Notes: generated by a model from the letters alone, not told the origin. Positions 8,654-17,240 are shown, numbered from the stretch's first letter. The stretch: 64,000 nt of DNA from SG-bin7 sp964498095 (GCA_964498095.1 CAZCFY010000014.1:44286-108285); one strand, 5' to 3'. Program-made: numbers and translations.

Positions 8654-9543
8654 AGCTTACTAAGGGCGTAAGCGGAAACTTTGTTTTCGCCCATGCGCGG
8701 AACAAGCAGCATTTGCGTTCCAGGAACAATACCGATGTCGGCGGAATTTTTAAAACCGTAGATTAAAACTTCGGACTTACCATTATTGGGCCTTACGCGG
8801 TAAACCTTTCCTGCCATCCAGTCCGAAACAAGAAAATTACCTTTGCTATCAACTTCCAATCCATCTAAATGTCCCAAGGGACGGCGGGTAATTTTTGTGA
8901 TTTGTTTTGAGCTTATCCCAATGGAATAAATATGCCCTAACGCCTTAGTGGCCCAATCCCCGTTTTCAATCAGGCCCCACGAAGCTACGATCAAACGGTT
9001 TCCCTGAATCAATAATCCATTAGGAGACTCTAACTGCTTGCCATCAATAAAAACCGACGACTTATCTTCTTCTATCCGGTAAATGCGGCTAACGATGGTA
9101 TCAGATACATAAACCACGCCAGATCCATCAATGACAACGTCATTTAAGAACTTAGCTCCCGGAACATCAATTTTTTTGGCAATAGTTCCGTCGGCAATGT
9201 TAATGGCAACAATCTGATCAATATCACTTACCCAAAGAAGGCCATTGTGGGCGCGCAAACCCTTGGGCGCATTTAATTCTTTAACCCAACCTGCCGTTAT
9301 TATTTTGCCGTTCTTATCTAATTTATGAATTAAGCCATTGCCGTCTTTTTCGTCGGGCTTACCACCGACGACCGAAACAAAAATATTTTTGCTTTCTGGG
9401 TCGAAGTAACAACTTTCTGGGGCATCGAGATTTTCCTCTAGCGTCCACGCCGGGTGCACTTTTGCATTTTTGTCATTTTCTTTTGAAGCATCGACGGCGG
9501 CTTGGCCCGAGTTTAAGAATAAAGAAAAAATTAATACCCACAT
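8650..9543 (-). CDS. SMP-30/gluconolactonase-like beta-propeller, exported
   Basis: A 297-aa six-bladed propeller protein with a short signal peptide (cleaved near GQA-AVD). Blade signatures recur: LDAPESCYFDPESK, LNAPKGLRAHNG, FLNDVVIDGSGVVYVSDT, LESPNGLLIQGN and GHLDGLEVDSKGNFLVSDW. They match the SMP-30 metal-site pattern of Glu, Asn and Asp ligands. Family members are lactonases or esterases, but the substrate here is unknown. The start has GAGGAG upstream, partly inside a 9-bp A/T inverted repeat (9553-9561 with 9577-9585). It is 54 bp downstream of the STAS gene on the same strand. Confidence 0.8.
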   Translation of the reverse strand: MWVLIFSLFLNSGQAAVDASKENDKNAKVHPAWTLEENLDAPESCYFDPESKNIFVSVVGGKPDEKDGNGLIHKLDKNGKIITAGWVKELNAPKGLRAHNGLLWVSDIDQIVAINIADGTIAKKIDVPGAKFLNDVVIDGSGVVYVSDTIVSRIYRIEEDKSSVFIDGKQLESPNGLLIQGNRLIVASWGLIENGDWATKALGHIYSIGISSKQITKITRRPLGHLDGLEVDSKGNFLVSDWMAGKVYRVRPNNGKSEVLIYGFKNSADIGIVPGTQMLLVPRMGENKVSAYALSKL

Positions 9544-9597
9544 ATTTGGCTCCTCAAAAAACTAGCTTATAAAATATTTTTTGAGTCGCCAACTAGA

Positions 9598-10053
9598 TTA
9601 TGCGGCGGTTTTGCCGGAAGCCCCATTTGTCGAGGTATACCTCATAAGCGCTTCCTTAACATTGTTGAAAACCTCTGTTTTGCTCAGCACCCCTTGGGCC
9701 AGGAGAAAATCCTTTATGGATGGTTTTACGCCACAGATGGCGATATTTGTGGTCTTTTTACGCAGCAATTTTTTGGCTTGCGCCATGAAATTAATGGCAT
9801 AGGAGTCAACTCCCGAAACCTCGCGCATGTTTACCAGTGCTATGGTAAATTCCATGTTATCCAATTCGCGCAGACATTTCTGAAGTTCGCCCTCAAATCG
9901 CGCGCCCAAAGTGCCAATCAAGGTAATAACCACGACCTTATTCTTTTCAGCTATGAGATATTGAAAGACTGTCGAGTTATTTTCAAGGGAAGGTTCGGCC
10001 TTCGCGTTATCCGCGGCTTCAGGTGATATAGGTAGGACATTAACCTTGCTCAC
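9598..10053 (-). CDS. STAS-domain protein (anti-sigma factor antagonist-like)
   Basis: Cytosolic protein of 151 aa with one STAS domain (about residues 28-135). The conserved loop GVDSYAINFM holds the Ser that is phosphorylated in SpoIIAA/RsbV proteins. The short N-terminal tail and Ser/Gly/Thr-rich C-terminus are unstructured. Start is GTG at 10053, supported by AAGGGG 7 bp upstream. No partner kinase or sigma factor is nearby, so the partner-switching circuit cannot be identified. STAS domains also serve in stressosomes and lipid transport (MlaB), so the role is open. Confidence 0.8.
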   Translation of the reverse strand: MSKVNVLPISPEAADNAKAEPSLENNSTVFQYLIAEKNKVVVITLIGTLGARFEGELQKCLRELDNMEFTIALVNMREVSGVDSYAINFMAQAKKLLRKKTTNIAICGVKPSIKDFLLAQGVLSKTEVFNNVKEALMRYTSTNGASGKTAA

Positions 10054-10161
10054 AAACGTACCCCTTCTACGGTTCCGTTTATAATTTTATTACTCCTAGA
10101 TTTAAAATACCAGAAAATCTCAAAATGACTTAGGTGAACGTATCAGTATCAGAATGGGACA

Positions 10162-10677
10162 TTATTTTTCGAGCTCATCGAGTTCTTTGGATAAGCTAGT
10201 GAGCTCATTTGTCACAGTTTCCCGCCGCGACTTTAACTTAGTCACATCATCATGAAGTGACATCTTTTCTTTGCTGCGCAGGTCATTATTTATAGATGCA
10301 ATTAAACCTTTTCGGTCCTTTATTTCTTCATTTAAAAATTTCTTACGTCCCACCAAATAGCCACTTAAAAATTTTGCTTCAGACGTCTTGGGGCAGGTGC
10401 GTTGATAGACTTGTCCTTGAAGTCCAAACTCGTAACCGTAACTAGTCTGGCAAAACTTCCGTAAACCCTGGGCAAACCCTTGCGCATATTTTTTATCGTC
10501 AAGACGGCTGCCAATACCAACACAGGCCTTTTCTCTATCCCCCGCATGAGTCTTAGGGTAACCATAAAGGGCATCTTGATATCCAAGCGGATATCCCTCA
10601 CCCTCCCGGCAGCCGCGAATTTCTGGTGTCGAGCAGGCCGACAATAATATTAACACAATAGTTATGACCTTAATCAT
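10162..10677 (-). CDS. DUF2799-type lipoprotein
   Basis: 171 aa with a lipoprotein leader (lipobox LLSAC). The repeating motifs GYxD, DREKACVGIG, YAQGFAQGLRKFC, GYEFGLQGQVYQ, TCP and FLSGYLVGRK match the DUF2799 family of short Gly/Tyr-rich lipoproteins. A C-terminal helical coiled-coil stretch (about 112-171) is highly charged. The function of the family is unknown to me. The gene overlaps the response-regulator gene upstream by 8 bp, making an operon 11697 to 10162 very likely. Confidence 0.75.
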   Translation of the reverse strand: MIKVITIVLILLSACSTPEIRGCREGEGYPLGYQDALYGYPKTHAGDREKACVGIGSRLDDKKYAQGFAQGLRKFCQTSYGYEFGLQGQVYQRTCPKTSEAKFLSGYLVGRKKFLNEEIKDRKGLIASINNDLRSKEKMSLHDDVTKLKSRRETVTNELTSLSKELDELEK

Positions 10678-11044
10678 TTAAACAACTCTCTATTTGCGCA
10701 ACAAGTTTTCGCCATTCAATCGGTTTTAAAAACAACGCTTTGGCACCTTTTCTAATCGCTTCTTTGGCGTCGAGGTCCGCATAGCCCGTCAGCAGAAAAA
10801 CATGGGGTTTAACGGGATCTATTTCGCGGATTTTTTCGAGGAGATGAGTCCCATCCATGTCAGGCATACGGACATCCGATATAACCACGTCTATTTTATT
10901 TCTTAAAATGCAGTCTAAGGCTAATTGGCCGTTGGCGGCTTCAAGAATTTCGCAACCATGAAACTCAAATTCGTCGGACAAAAGATCCCGCAAATCAGGC
11001 TCGTCATCGACGATCAAAATTTTTTTGCCCTTAAGCGATGTCAT
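10670..11044 (-). CDS. Stand-alone response regulator receiver protein
   Basis: A CheY-like receiver domain of 124 aa with no output domain. Acidic pocket residues D13 and D14 lie in IVDDE, the phosphoacceptor is D57 in ISDVRMPDMDG, the switch Thr is in LLTGYAD, and the conserved Lys is in FLKP. No histidine kinase is encoded nearby. It is sandwiched with overlaps (ATGA upstream, 8 bp downstream) between two exported proteins of unknown function, an unusual operon partnership. It may act on a remote kinase or a protein-protein partner. Confidence 0.9.
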   Translation of the reverse strand: MTSLKGKKILIVDDEPDLRDLLSDEFEFHGCEILEAANGQLALDCILRNKIDVVISDVRMPDMDGTHLLEKIREIDPVKPHVFLLTGYADLDAKEAIRKGAKALFLKPIEWRKLVAQIESCLND

Positions 11045-11697
11045 CTCTTTTTTACCGCCTTAAAACAGCCGGCGGTTTTTACTCTGTTATAGATCTTCTT
11101 GGAAACAAGAAACTGCTGTCCAGCCGGGACATCAACCTTCTCCATAATCTCATCGCTTTCAAATAAGCGCCGAGAGTGCAGATCTCCGGCCAAAACCTGA
11201 CCCAACGCCATTTCTATCATCATCGATATCGGCTGATGGAGGGTCGTGAATTTGCCACGAATCTTCTTATCGATCTGGCGCAGAATATCTTCTTTTCTCA
11301 CCTTGCCACTGGGAACGGAACATACCGACTCCGACCGTTTGCATTCGTCCTCGGTACAGCTCACATTCGAGGTAAAGAGCGGTACATATTTGTCGGCTAC
11401 CCAGGCAATCTCTTCAAAAATCATTTTATTTTTCTTGTCGACACTCACCCAAAAAGGTTCCGTGGCCGTGACGGTAAATATCTTTTTTACTTGCACGTCA
11501 GTTTCATAATAGACGGTAAAGTTTGAGAGATGTTTTTTTCCCTTTGGAGCCGTTTGTATTGGATCCTGAAAACCACAAACAAAAAGTCTTTTGTCGGCCT
11601 TATACTTCATGGATAAAACAGCTTGAACTTCGTCAGACCCAGGACACGTTTGTGCCTGGGCCCCATTTAGTAATAAAGAAAATAGCAACATGAACAT
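11041..11697 (-). CDS. Secreted hypothetical protein, 218 aa
   Basis: Signal peptide about 1-15 (LLLNGAQA cleaved before QTCP). The mature protein is mixed, with Cys at CPG, VCGF, SCTEDEC, VCSV and GCFK, likely disulfide-bonded. I see no known domain. Two ATG codons (11697 and 11691) both give a leader; I keep the first. It is the first gene of a three-gene operon with the receiver protein and the DUF2799 lipoprotein. Confidence 0.7.
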   Translation of the reverse strand: MFMLLFSLLLNGAQAQTCPGSDEVQAVLSMKYKADKRLFVCGFQDPIQTAPKGKKHLSNFTVYYETDVQVKKIFTVTATEPFWVSVDKKNKMIFEEIAWVADKYVPLFTSNVSCTEDECKRSESVCSVPSGKVRKEDILRQIDKKIRGKFTTLHQPISMMIEMALGQVLAGDLHSRRLFESDEIMEKVDVPAGQQFLVSKKIYNRVKTAGCFKAVKKR

Positions 11698-11756
11698 GAT
11701 TTAACTAGCTTACCAAGTCAGATGTGAAGATCAAAACCGAGAAGAGCAATCTCGAC

Positions 11757-12164
11757 CTAAGATTTTACCAGACCGTTTTCCTGGCCAAATTCACTGGCGA
11801 TTTTCATTATTTTATCGGCGACGCTATCAAACGCCTCCTGCGAATTTGCCGGATCAGGCATCGCCCAACTCAAGCGTTTGGCTTTTGAGGGGATGTGAGG
11901 ACATTCCTCCTCGGCACAAAGAGTGATAAGAAAATCTAAAGAAGATAAAAATTCCTTAGGTAATTCCGTCCAGGACTTAGATCTATGTTGACTGATATCG
12001 ATTCCCCTCTTTTGCAGGGCGATTATTGCCAAAGGGTTTACGCGGCCACTGGGTTTTGATCCGGCACTGGCAACTTCACACCGGTCAGCCCATATATTGC
12101 GGGCGATTCCCTCGGCGATTTGACTCCTTGCGGAGTTTGCCACGCACATAAACAGCACTTTCAT
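11757..12164 (-). CDS. Arsenate reductase / low-molecular-weight protein phosphatase family (ArsC-type)
   Basis: A cytosolic enzyme of 135 aa. The P-loop CVANSAR (C7 to R13) is the CX5R active site of the LMW-PTP fold. A second Cys pair region (CAEEEC) and the AMPDPA acid loop match thioredoxin-coupled arsenate reductases rather than classical tyrosine phosphatases. I start at ATG 12164 because the family begins MKVLFMC; the upstream extension MLIFWT has no support. No arsR, arsB or acr3 is adjacent, so a role in arsenate resistance is possible but not shown by context. Confidence 0.82.
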   Translation of the reverse strand: MKVLFMCVANSARSQIAEGIARNIWADRCEVASAGSKPSGRVNPLAIIALQKRGIDISQHRSKSWTELPKEFLSSLDFLITLCAEEECPHIPSKAKRLSWAMPDPANSQEAFDSVADKIMKIASEFGQENGLVKS

Positions 12165-12249
12165 AGTCCAAAAAATTAACAAGACGCAGGCCCTATGTCA
12201 CGCGCGTCTTTCCTGTTTACATATAATAAATTAACATTTAACTAACTAT

Positions 12250-14118
12250 ATGCTGCGAGCCTTCGCCGTTAATTTAACTCTATTTTTTTTGATAAGGATT
12301 TACCTTTTCACTGCTGTCATTTTGGCAGGCAGTGCGACGCCACTTTCAAGACTCATTGCCGCGTTTATCGTCGGCGCGCTTTTTGACTTGATCGTATTAT
12401 GTTATGCAATGGCGCCTTTGCTCATTTTACGCTTAGCCGTGCCAGAAGCAATTCGCCAAAAAAAATGGATTCGCGGCGTGCAGGCCGCCTACTTGTTCAT
12501 CGCGTTTACGGTTTTTTTATTTGCCGCATTTGGTGAGCCCTTCTTCTGGGATGAGTTCAAAAGCCGCTACAATTTTATTGCCGTTGATTACCTTATTTAT
12601 ACGACGGAAGTTATTAATAATATTTGGGAGTCCTACCCTTTTGGATGGTTCCTGATTTTCGTTGCGGCCGTCGCCGCAAGCCTCACTTATTGGTGTTTAC
12701 AATCTCAAAAGTCCGAAAAGAAATGGCAGCTAGGTTTTGTGATGGCAATACTCGTTACCGACACATTTCTTTTTTCACAGGCCTTGGCCGAATGGTCGCC
12801 TTATCGCGAAGCCACCGAACTTTCAAAAAACGGCGTATATTCCTTTCTAAACGCCTACTTTCATAACGAAATTAATTACAATGATTTCTACATTACTCGC
12901 CAGGAAGACCGGGTCATCGAACGTCTTGAAAAAATAGTACCCGGCGCAAACGTCTCGGCGGAAAATGGAATTCGCCGCCAAGAGTCTCCCAATGGCGAAG
13001 AAAAGCGTTATAACGTTGTCATGGTTGTAATGGAGAGTTTAAGCGCTAAGTTCATGGATTCTTATGGTAGCCGCGACCACATTACGCCCGTGTTAGACGC
13101 CCTAACTCAAGAGGGTTTATTTTTTAAAAATATGTTAGCCACCGGCACGCGCACGGTCCGGGGCCTTGAAGCCCTAACATTAGGCGTGCCGCCAACGCCC
13201 GGCCAATCTATCGTTAGACGCCCGGATGGAAAAAATCTGTACAATCTCGGCTCCGTTTTCCGAAAAAAAGGCTATTCAACGCAATTTATTTACGGCGGGT
13301 ATTCTTATTTTGATAACATGCGAGACTTTTTTTCTAATAATGGCTTTGACATTGTCGATCAGGGAAATTTTCAGAAAGACGAAATTTCTTTTTCAAATGC
13401 TTGGGGCGTGTGTGACGAAGATATTTTTCGCCGGGTAATTAGAGAAGCCGATGTTCTCAGTAAGAAGCGCAAACAGTTTTTTCAAGTTGTATTAACAACC
13501 TCTAATCATCGGCCTTATACTTACCCGCAGAAAATTGATATTCCATCGGGCGCGGGACGCGGTGGCGCCGTTAAATACGCGGACTTCGCGATCGGTGAAT
13601 TCTTAAAAGAAGCCAAAACTAAACCCTGGTTTAAAAACACGCTCTTTGTCTTTGCGTCAGATCACAATGCCGGTCTTAGCGGGAAAGCCCAAGTTCCGTT
13701 GGAAGATTATGTGATCCCCGTAATTTTTTATAATCCGCATTTTATTAAACCCCAGACTCATACCGAACTCGCCAGTCAAATAGATATTATTCCGACAATT
13801 CTGGGTTTTCTAAATTTTAAGTATGAGAATCGCTTTTTTGGCGAAAATTTGCTGCAAAAAAGCCCACGTCGCGCCTTGGTATCAAATTTCCAGTTCGTGG
13901 GGCTTTACAAAGACAATGAATTAGTTATCTTAGGGCCAAAACGTAAAATTGAGCGGTACCAAGTGGAAAATTTAAACGCCGTAAAAACTTTAGCTCCCGA
14001 GGGCGATGTCCTTGAAGATGCCATTGCCTACTATCAAGGGGCCTCGCTTATGTACCGCAACAAATCGTTAACGGAAGAACAACGCTCCAACAAATTTACG
14101 GCTGGCTCAACCAAATGA
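12250..14118 (+). CDS. LtaS-like membrane sulfatase-fold transferase (second copy)
   Basis: 622 aa with five N-terminal membrane segments (about 1-180) and a periplasmic sulfatase-fold domain starting at VVMVVMES. The predicted catalytic Thr is T300 in ATGTRTVRG. SNHRPYTYP and SDHNAG (D471, H472) supply metal ligands. It probably transfers a phospho-alcohol head group to a surface glycan or lipid. Its stop overlaps the next start (ATGA), so it is the first gene of a unit with a WecE-like aminotransferase and a GT4 enzyme. This suggests the acceptor is a glycan made by them. A good TATAAT lies at 12222-12227 but without a clear -35. Confidence 0.85.
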   Translation: MLRAFAVNLTLFFLIRIYLFTAVILAGSATPLSRLIAAFIVGALFDLIVLCYAMAPLLILRLAVPEAIRQKKWIRGVQAAYLFIAFTVFLFAAFGEPFFWDEFKSRYNFIAVDYLIYTTEVINNIWESYPFGWFLIFVAAVAASLTYWCLQSQKSEKKWQLGFVMAILVTDTFLFSQALAEWSPYREATELSKNGVYSFLNAYFHNEINYNDFYITRQEDRVIERLEKIVPGANVSAENGIRRQESPNGEEKRYNVVMVVMESLSAKFMDSYGSRDHITPVLDALTQEGLFFKNMLATGTRTVRGLEALTLGVPPTPGQSIVRRPDGKNLYNLGSVFRKKGYSTQFIYGGYSYFDNMRDFFSNNGFDIVDQGNFQKDEISFSNAWGVCDEDIFRRVIREADVLSKKRKQFFQVVLTTSNHRPYTYPQKIDIPSGAGRGGAVKYADFAIGEFLKEAKTKPWFKNTLFVFASDHNAGLSGKAQVPLEDYVIPVIFYNPHFIKPQTHTELASQIDIIPTILGFLNFKYENRFFGENLLQKSPRRALVSNFQFVGLYKDNELVILGPKRKIERYQVENLNAVKTLAPEGDVLEDAIAYYQGASLMYRNKSLTEEQRSNKFTAGSTK

Positions 14119-15242
14119 AAAAAGTCCCATTTAGCCGAGCCGCAATTTCGGCTCTCGAAGAAAAGTATGTTTTAGAGGCTCTGCACTCGGGGCATTTATG
14201 TGGTGACGGTGCCTTTACCAAAAAATCGCACCAGTGGCTGGAGAAAAATTTACGGGCAAAGAAAAGCTTACTCACGCATTCTTGCACGGCAGCCCTTGAG
14301 ATCTGTGCGTTGCTCGCTGACTTAAAGCCCGGAGACGAAGTTATCATGCCTTCTTTTACCTTTGTCTCTACCGCTAATGCCGTTGTTCTGCGTGGAGCGG
14401 TTCCGGTGTTTGTCGATGTCCGCGAAGACACGCTAAATATTGACGAAAAGAAAATTGAGGCCGCGATCACCAAAAAAACTAAGGCCATATCCGTCGTTCA
14501 TTATGCCGGCGTGGGCTGCGAAATGGATAGCATATTAGAAATTGCTAAGCGCCATGGTCTTTTGGTCTTTGAGGACGCCGCGCAAGGCATGCTTTCTTGG
14601 TATAAGGGCAAAGCGCTCGGTACAATTGGTGATCTTGGGGCATTGAGTTTTCATGATACCAAAAATGTCGTTGCCGGCGAAGGCGGTGCGCTTTTGATAA
14701 ATTCTGCGGCATTTATTTCGCGCGCCGAAATTATTAGAGAAAAAGGAACTAATCGCAGTCAGTTTTTTCGCGGTGAAGTAGACAAATATTCTTGGATGGA
14801 TGTCGGCTCCTCTTATTTGCCCAGTGAAATTCTAGCGGCTCTGCTGCTGGCTCAACTTGAGCGCGCCGAAGAACTCACGAAAGAACGATTAAAAATTTGG
14901 GATAAATACGATCGCGAATTAAAACCCTTTGACGGAAAAATTTCCCGCCCATTTATTCCGGCCGAATGCACTCATAATGCCCATATTTATTATATCTTGC
15001 TGCCAACTCTTGAAATACGTACACGGGCCCTGGCTTTTTTGAAGGAAAATGGCATCGGCGCTACTTTTCATTACGTTCCCCTTCATTCATCACCGGCGGG
15101 GCAAAAGTTCGGGCGCGCCGCAGGAGAACTCGCTACTACTAATTCTATTGCGGATAGAATATTACGTCTGCCGCTTTGGCCCGGACTCCCGGAGTCAGAC
15201 AAAATTATTGAGCTAGTAACTTCTTTCTTAAAGAAAACCTAA
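14115..15242 (+). CDS. wecE: dTDP-4-amino-4,6-dideoxygalactose transaminase-like (WecE/RffA)
   Basis: PLP enzyme of the DegT/DnrJ/EryC1 family, 375 aa. Family members transfer an amino group to dTDP-4-keto-6-deoxyglucose, giving dTDP-Fuc4N for surface glycans. LKPGDEVIMPSFTFVSTANA, EDAAQG, SFHDTKNVVAGEGGAL (PLP Lys in DTKN) and EKGTNRSQFFRGEVDKYSW match WecE closely, better than generic DegT enzymes. No wecD acetyltransferase or rmlAB lies nearby. It overlaps the LtaS-like gene by 4 bp and the GT4 gene by 1 bp. Confidence 0.88.
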   Translation: MKKVPFSRAAISALEEKYVLEALHSGHLCGDGAFTKKSHQWLEKNLRAKKSLLTHSCTAALEICALLADLKPGDEVIMPSFTFVSTANAVVLRGAVPVFVDVREDTLNIDEKKIEAAITKKTKAISVVHYAGVGCEMDSILEIAKRHGLLVFEDAAQGMLSWYKGKALGTIGDLGALSFHDTKNVVAGEGGALLINSAAFISRAEIIREKGTNRSQFFRGEVDKYSWMDVGSSYLPSEILAALLLAQLERAEELTKERLKIWDKYDRELKPFDGKISRPFIPAECTHNAHIYYILLPTLEIRTRALAFLKENGIGATFHYVPLHSSPAGQKFGRAAGELATTNSIADRILRLPLWPGLPESDKIIELVTSFLKKT

Positions 15243-16354
15243 TGGAAATTGTTCATTTTTGTCCGCGTCCAAGTTTTTCTGGTCTCGAACAATATGCATG
15301 GCTTCTGGCCAAAGAACAAAAATACGCTGGGCACAATGTAAAGTTCGTCGTTTTAGAGGGTTCTCCCTTAGAAAAAAAATGCATTCAAGCGGGAATACCC
15401 GTTTTGCATTTAAATATCTTTTCTAAACTAGGTGTTAAGCTTTTTTCGCACGCCGATGACCCCAAAGTTCTTCACCTCCATAGTACTCTAGATGTTCGGC
15501 ATTTGGGTTTATGGCTTATTCTTCGCAATTTTTTAGGCGCGCAGAAAATTAAAGTAATATTGCAGACACATATATGGCTCGACCATAAAAAGAAAGATCC
15601 TTTTCACCAGCTGCTCTATTCAGGCGTTGATGAGGTTTGGTGCTCAAGCTCGATGGCGAAAGCTAATCTGGAGCAAATTTTGCCAGTGCAGCCCGAGCAA
15701 GTTCGATTTGTAAATTACGGCCGCGACATTAAAACAATCGATAAGTTTATGCTTACCAGAGAGATGGCCCGTCACACTCTAAAACTTCCCGAGGACAAAA
15801 TAATTGTTGGTTCCGTTAACCGCATTGATCCCGAGAAAGGTACGCTAGAGCTTGTGCGGGGCATGATTCCGCTGTTGCAAGACCGCGAAGATTTAGCCTT
15901 AGCCTGGGCCGGTGGCCCCACGGGAATGGACGCTGACGCCGCCAAATATAACCGAAAAATTACTCACTTTGTGCAAGAACTCCCCGTAGAAATTCGCCGC
16001 CGCATTTATTTTATTGGTAATCTGCCAGATTCTTTTAAGTATTTAAACGCGTTTGATGGTTATATTTTGCCGACCTATAAAGAATGTTTTTCTTTGGCTT
16101 TAATGGAGGCGCAGGTCGCGGGACTTCCTTGTATGGGCACGGATGCCGGCGGCACTCCGGAAATCGTGCGCGAAGGTCAAACGGGTTGGCTTTTTAAACC
16201 CCGCAGTTCTGAAGCTATCACTGAGGTTGTGCAGCGGTTTTTGGATGATAGAGACAAATGGGAGACTTTCTCTAAGAACGCCCGCTTAAGAATCGAACGT
16301 GACTTTGACTTCCCCGTTGTTTTTCAAAAAATTTTGGCGATGTACGAGGATTGA
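15242..16354 (+). CDS. Glycosyltransferase family 4 (GT-B)
   Basis: A cytosolic or peripheral GT-B glycosyltransferase of 370 aa. The N-terminal acceptor domain begins HFCPRPSFSGLEQYAWLLA. The C-terminal donor domain contains GSVNRIDPEKG, YILPTYKECFSLALMEAQ (the E-x7-E region) and GTDAGGTPEIVREGQTGWLF. Acceptor and donor sugars are not predictable, though an amino-dideoxy sugar made by the adjacent WecE-like enzyme is an obvious candidate. It is the last gene of the three-gene unit and is followed by a GC-rich hairpin. Confidence 0.88.
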   Translation: MEIVHFCPRPSFSGLEQYAWLLAKEQKYAGHNVKFVVLEGSPLEKKCIQAGIPVLHLNIFSKLGVKLFSHADDPKVLHLHSTLDVRHLGLWLILRNFLGAQKIKVILQTHIWLDHKKKDPFHQLLYSGVDEVWCSSSMAKANLEQILPVQPEQVRFVNYGRDIKTIDKFMLTREMARHTLKLPEDKIIVGSVNRIDPEKGTLELVRGMIPLLQDREDLALAWAGGPTGMDADAAKYNRKITHFVQELPVEIRRRIYFIGNLPDSFKYLNAFDGYILPTYKECFSLALMEAQVAGLPCMGTDAGGTPEIVREGQTGWLFKPRSSEAITEVVQRFLDDRDKWETFSKNARLRIERDFDFPVVFQKILAMYED

Positions 16355-16358
16355 AGCG

Positions 16359-16385
16359 CGCGTGTGTCGTGGGGTTGCACACGCG
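16359..16385. repeat. GC-rich inverted repeat after the GT4 gene
   Basis: A perfect 8-bp stem (CGCGTGTG with CACACGCG) and an 11-nt loop begin 4 bp after the GT4 stop codon. The surroundings (16355-16420) are visibly richer in G and in GTGTGCG words than neighbouring DNA. There is no T-run after it, so it is not a classic intrinsic terminator, although its position would suit a termination or mRNA-protecting role. Confidence 0.4.
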
Positions 16386-16443
16386 GCGTGTGCGTGGGTT
16401 TGCTGCCGGGGTTTTCGGGTTTGCGTGGATACTCTTTGAGAGG

Positions 16444-16472
16444 CTGACGCACTTGCTCCTGTCCCGGGACAG
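16444..16472 (-). repeat. Dispersed palindromic element, copy 1
   Basis: Read on the minus strand it is CTGTCCCGGGACAG followed by GAGC, four variable bases and GCGTCA. The first 14 bases are a perfect palindrome. The same layout occurs at 23682 and 24252 on the plus strand. Here it is intergenic, between the GT4 gene and the convergent PaiB-like gene. Confidence 0.75.
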
Positions 16473-16539
16473 ATGCAGAACTGATACTTTTTTCAATGAA
16501 AATATTGTTCAATAAAAAATCGCAATCTTGGTCTCCGCA

Positions 16540-16566
16540 GCTAATTTAGTCTCCGCAGAAATTAGC
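16540..16566. repeat. Inverted repeat in the 16.4-16.6 kb intergenic region
   Basis: GCTAATTT and AAATTAGC form a perfect 8-bp stem with an 11-nt loop (16548-16558). The loop contains TCTCCGCAG, which is also found 18 bp earlier (16531-16540), with a related TCCGCAGAAA near 16578. No T-run follows on either strand. Function unknown; the rest of the 274-bp intergenic region holds nothing else I can identify. Confidence 0.4.
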
Positions 16567-16628
16567 AGGTATCGATGTCCGCAGAAACTATTACTATCGA
16601 CGCGACTTCCTCTACCAAAAACCTAAGC

Positions 16629-17240
16629 CTACGACTTCCCCTGGCGCGATGCCTGCATCATCTGATAAATCGCCATAGAGTAGGCGTCGGATTTGCCGGC
16701 AAAATAATTCCAAACGGCCTCGCTGTCACCCTTGTCCCGGTTTTGACTTAGCTTAAATTTAGCCTCTACCTTTTCTATCCGGGCGCGAAAGCCGACGATG
16801 CCGGCAATTAACTCTTCTTTAAGACCCAAACTTATATTTAACTCCCAAGCGGTGCCGTTGGCCCCTTCAAACTCACGAATTGATTTCTGAATTATCTCTT
16901 CCTTGTCCCTTGGCTCATGCAAAGTTTCGATCCGCGCATGCACATGAACGGCGACATAGTTCCAAGTGGGAACATTTTCGGGACTCACATAGATAGTTGG
17001 CGAAATGTAGGCGTGAGGGCCGTTAAAAACAAAAACTGCCTTACCGGCTTTTTCAAAATCTCTCCACTGCGGATTTGATTTTGCCATGTGACCTAAAAGA
17101 TTTTCGTCCTCTAAAATTACTGGAAAATGATTAACGGCAATTCCGCCACTGTTGGTTATACATATAGCCAATGGGTATTTTCTTATGACTTCTTCTATCA
17201 AGTGTTTGTCACTAATTTTTGAATATTCAGGAATATACAT
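16629..17240 (-). CDS. PaiB-family FMN-binding protein
   Basis: 203 aa, full length for the PaiB/transcriptional-regulator FMN-binding family. Diagnostic segments are MYIPEYSKI, NHFPVILED, GHMAKSNPQW, FNGPHAYISPTIY and VPTWNYVAVHVHA, then a C-terminal EKVEAKFKLSQNR motif. Bacillus PaiB affects sporulation and protease genes, but most members are uncharacterised flavin-split-barrel proteins, so regulation is only one possibility. ATG 17240 fits the family start exactly. It is divergent from the ROK kinase gene 89 bp away. Confidence 0.88.
   Translation of the reverse strand: MYIPEYSKISDKHLIEEVIRKYPLAICITNSGGIAVNHFPVILEDENLLGHMAKSNPQWRDFEKAGKAVFVFNGPHAYISPTIYVSPENVPTWNYVAVHVHARIETLHEPRDKEEIIQKSIREFEGANGTAWELNISLGLKEELIAGIVGFRARIEKVEAKFKLSQNRDKGDSEAVWNYFAGKSDAYSMAIYQMMQASRQGKS

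Noticed and set aside
12222..12227. Perfect TATAAT before the second LtaS-like gene
   Set aside because: No acceptable -35 hexamer at 16-18 bp, so I do not call a promoter from it alone.
16272..16512. Minus-strand open frames of 62-74 codons across the end of the GT4 gene
   Set aside because: Arg/Pro/Thr-rich, overlapping a real gene and a repeat element; no homology recognised.
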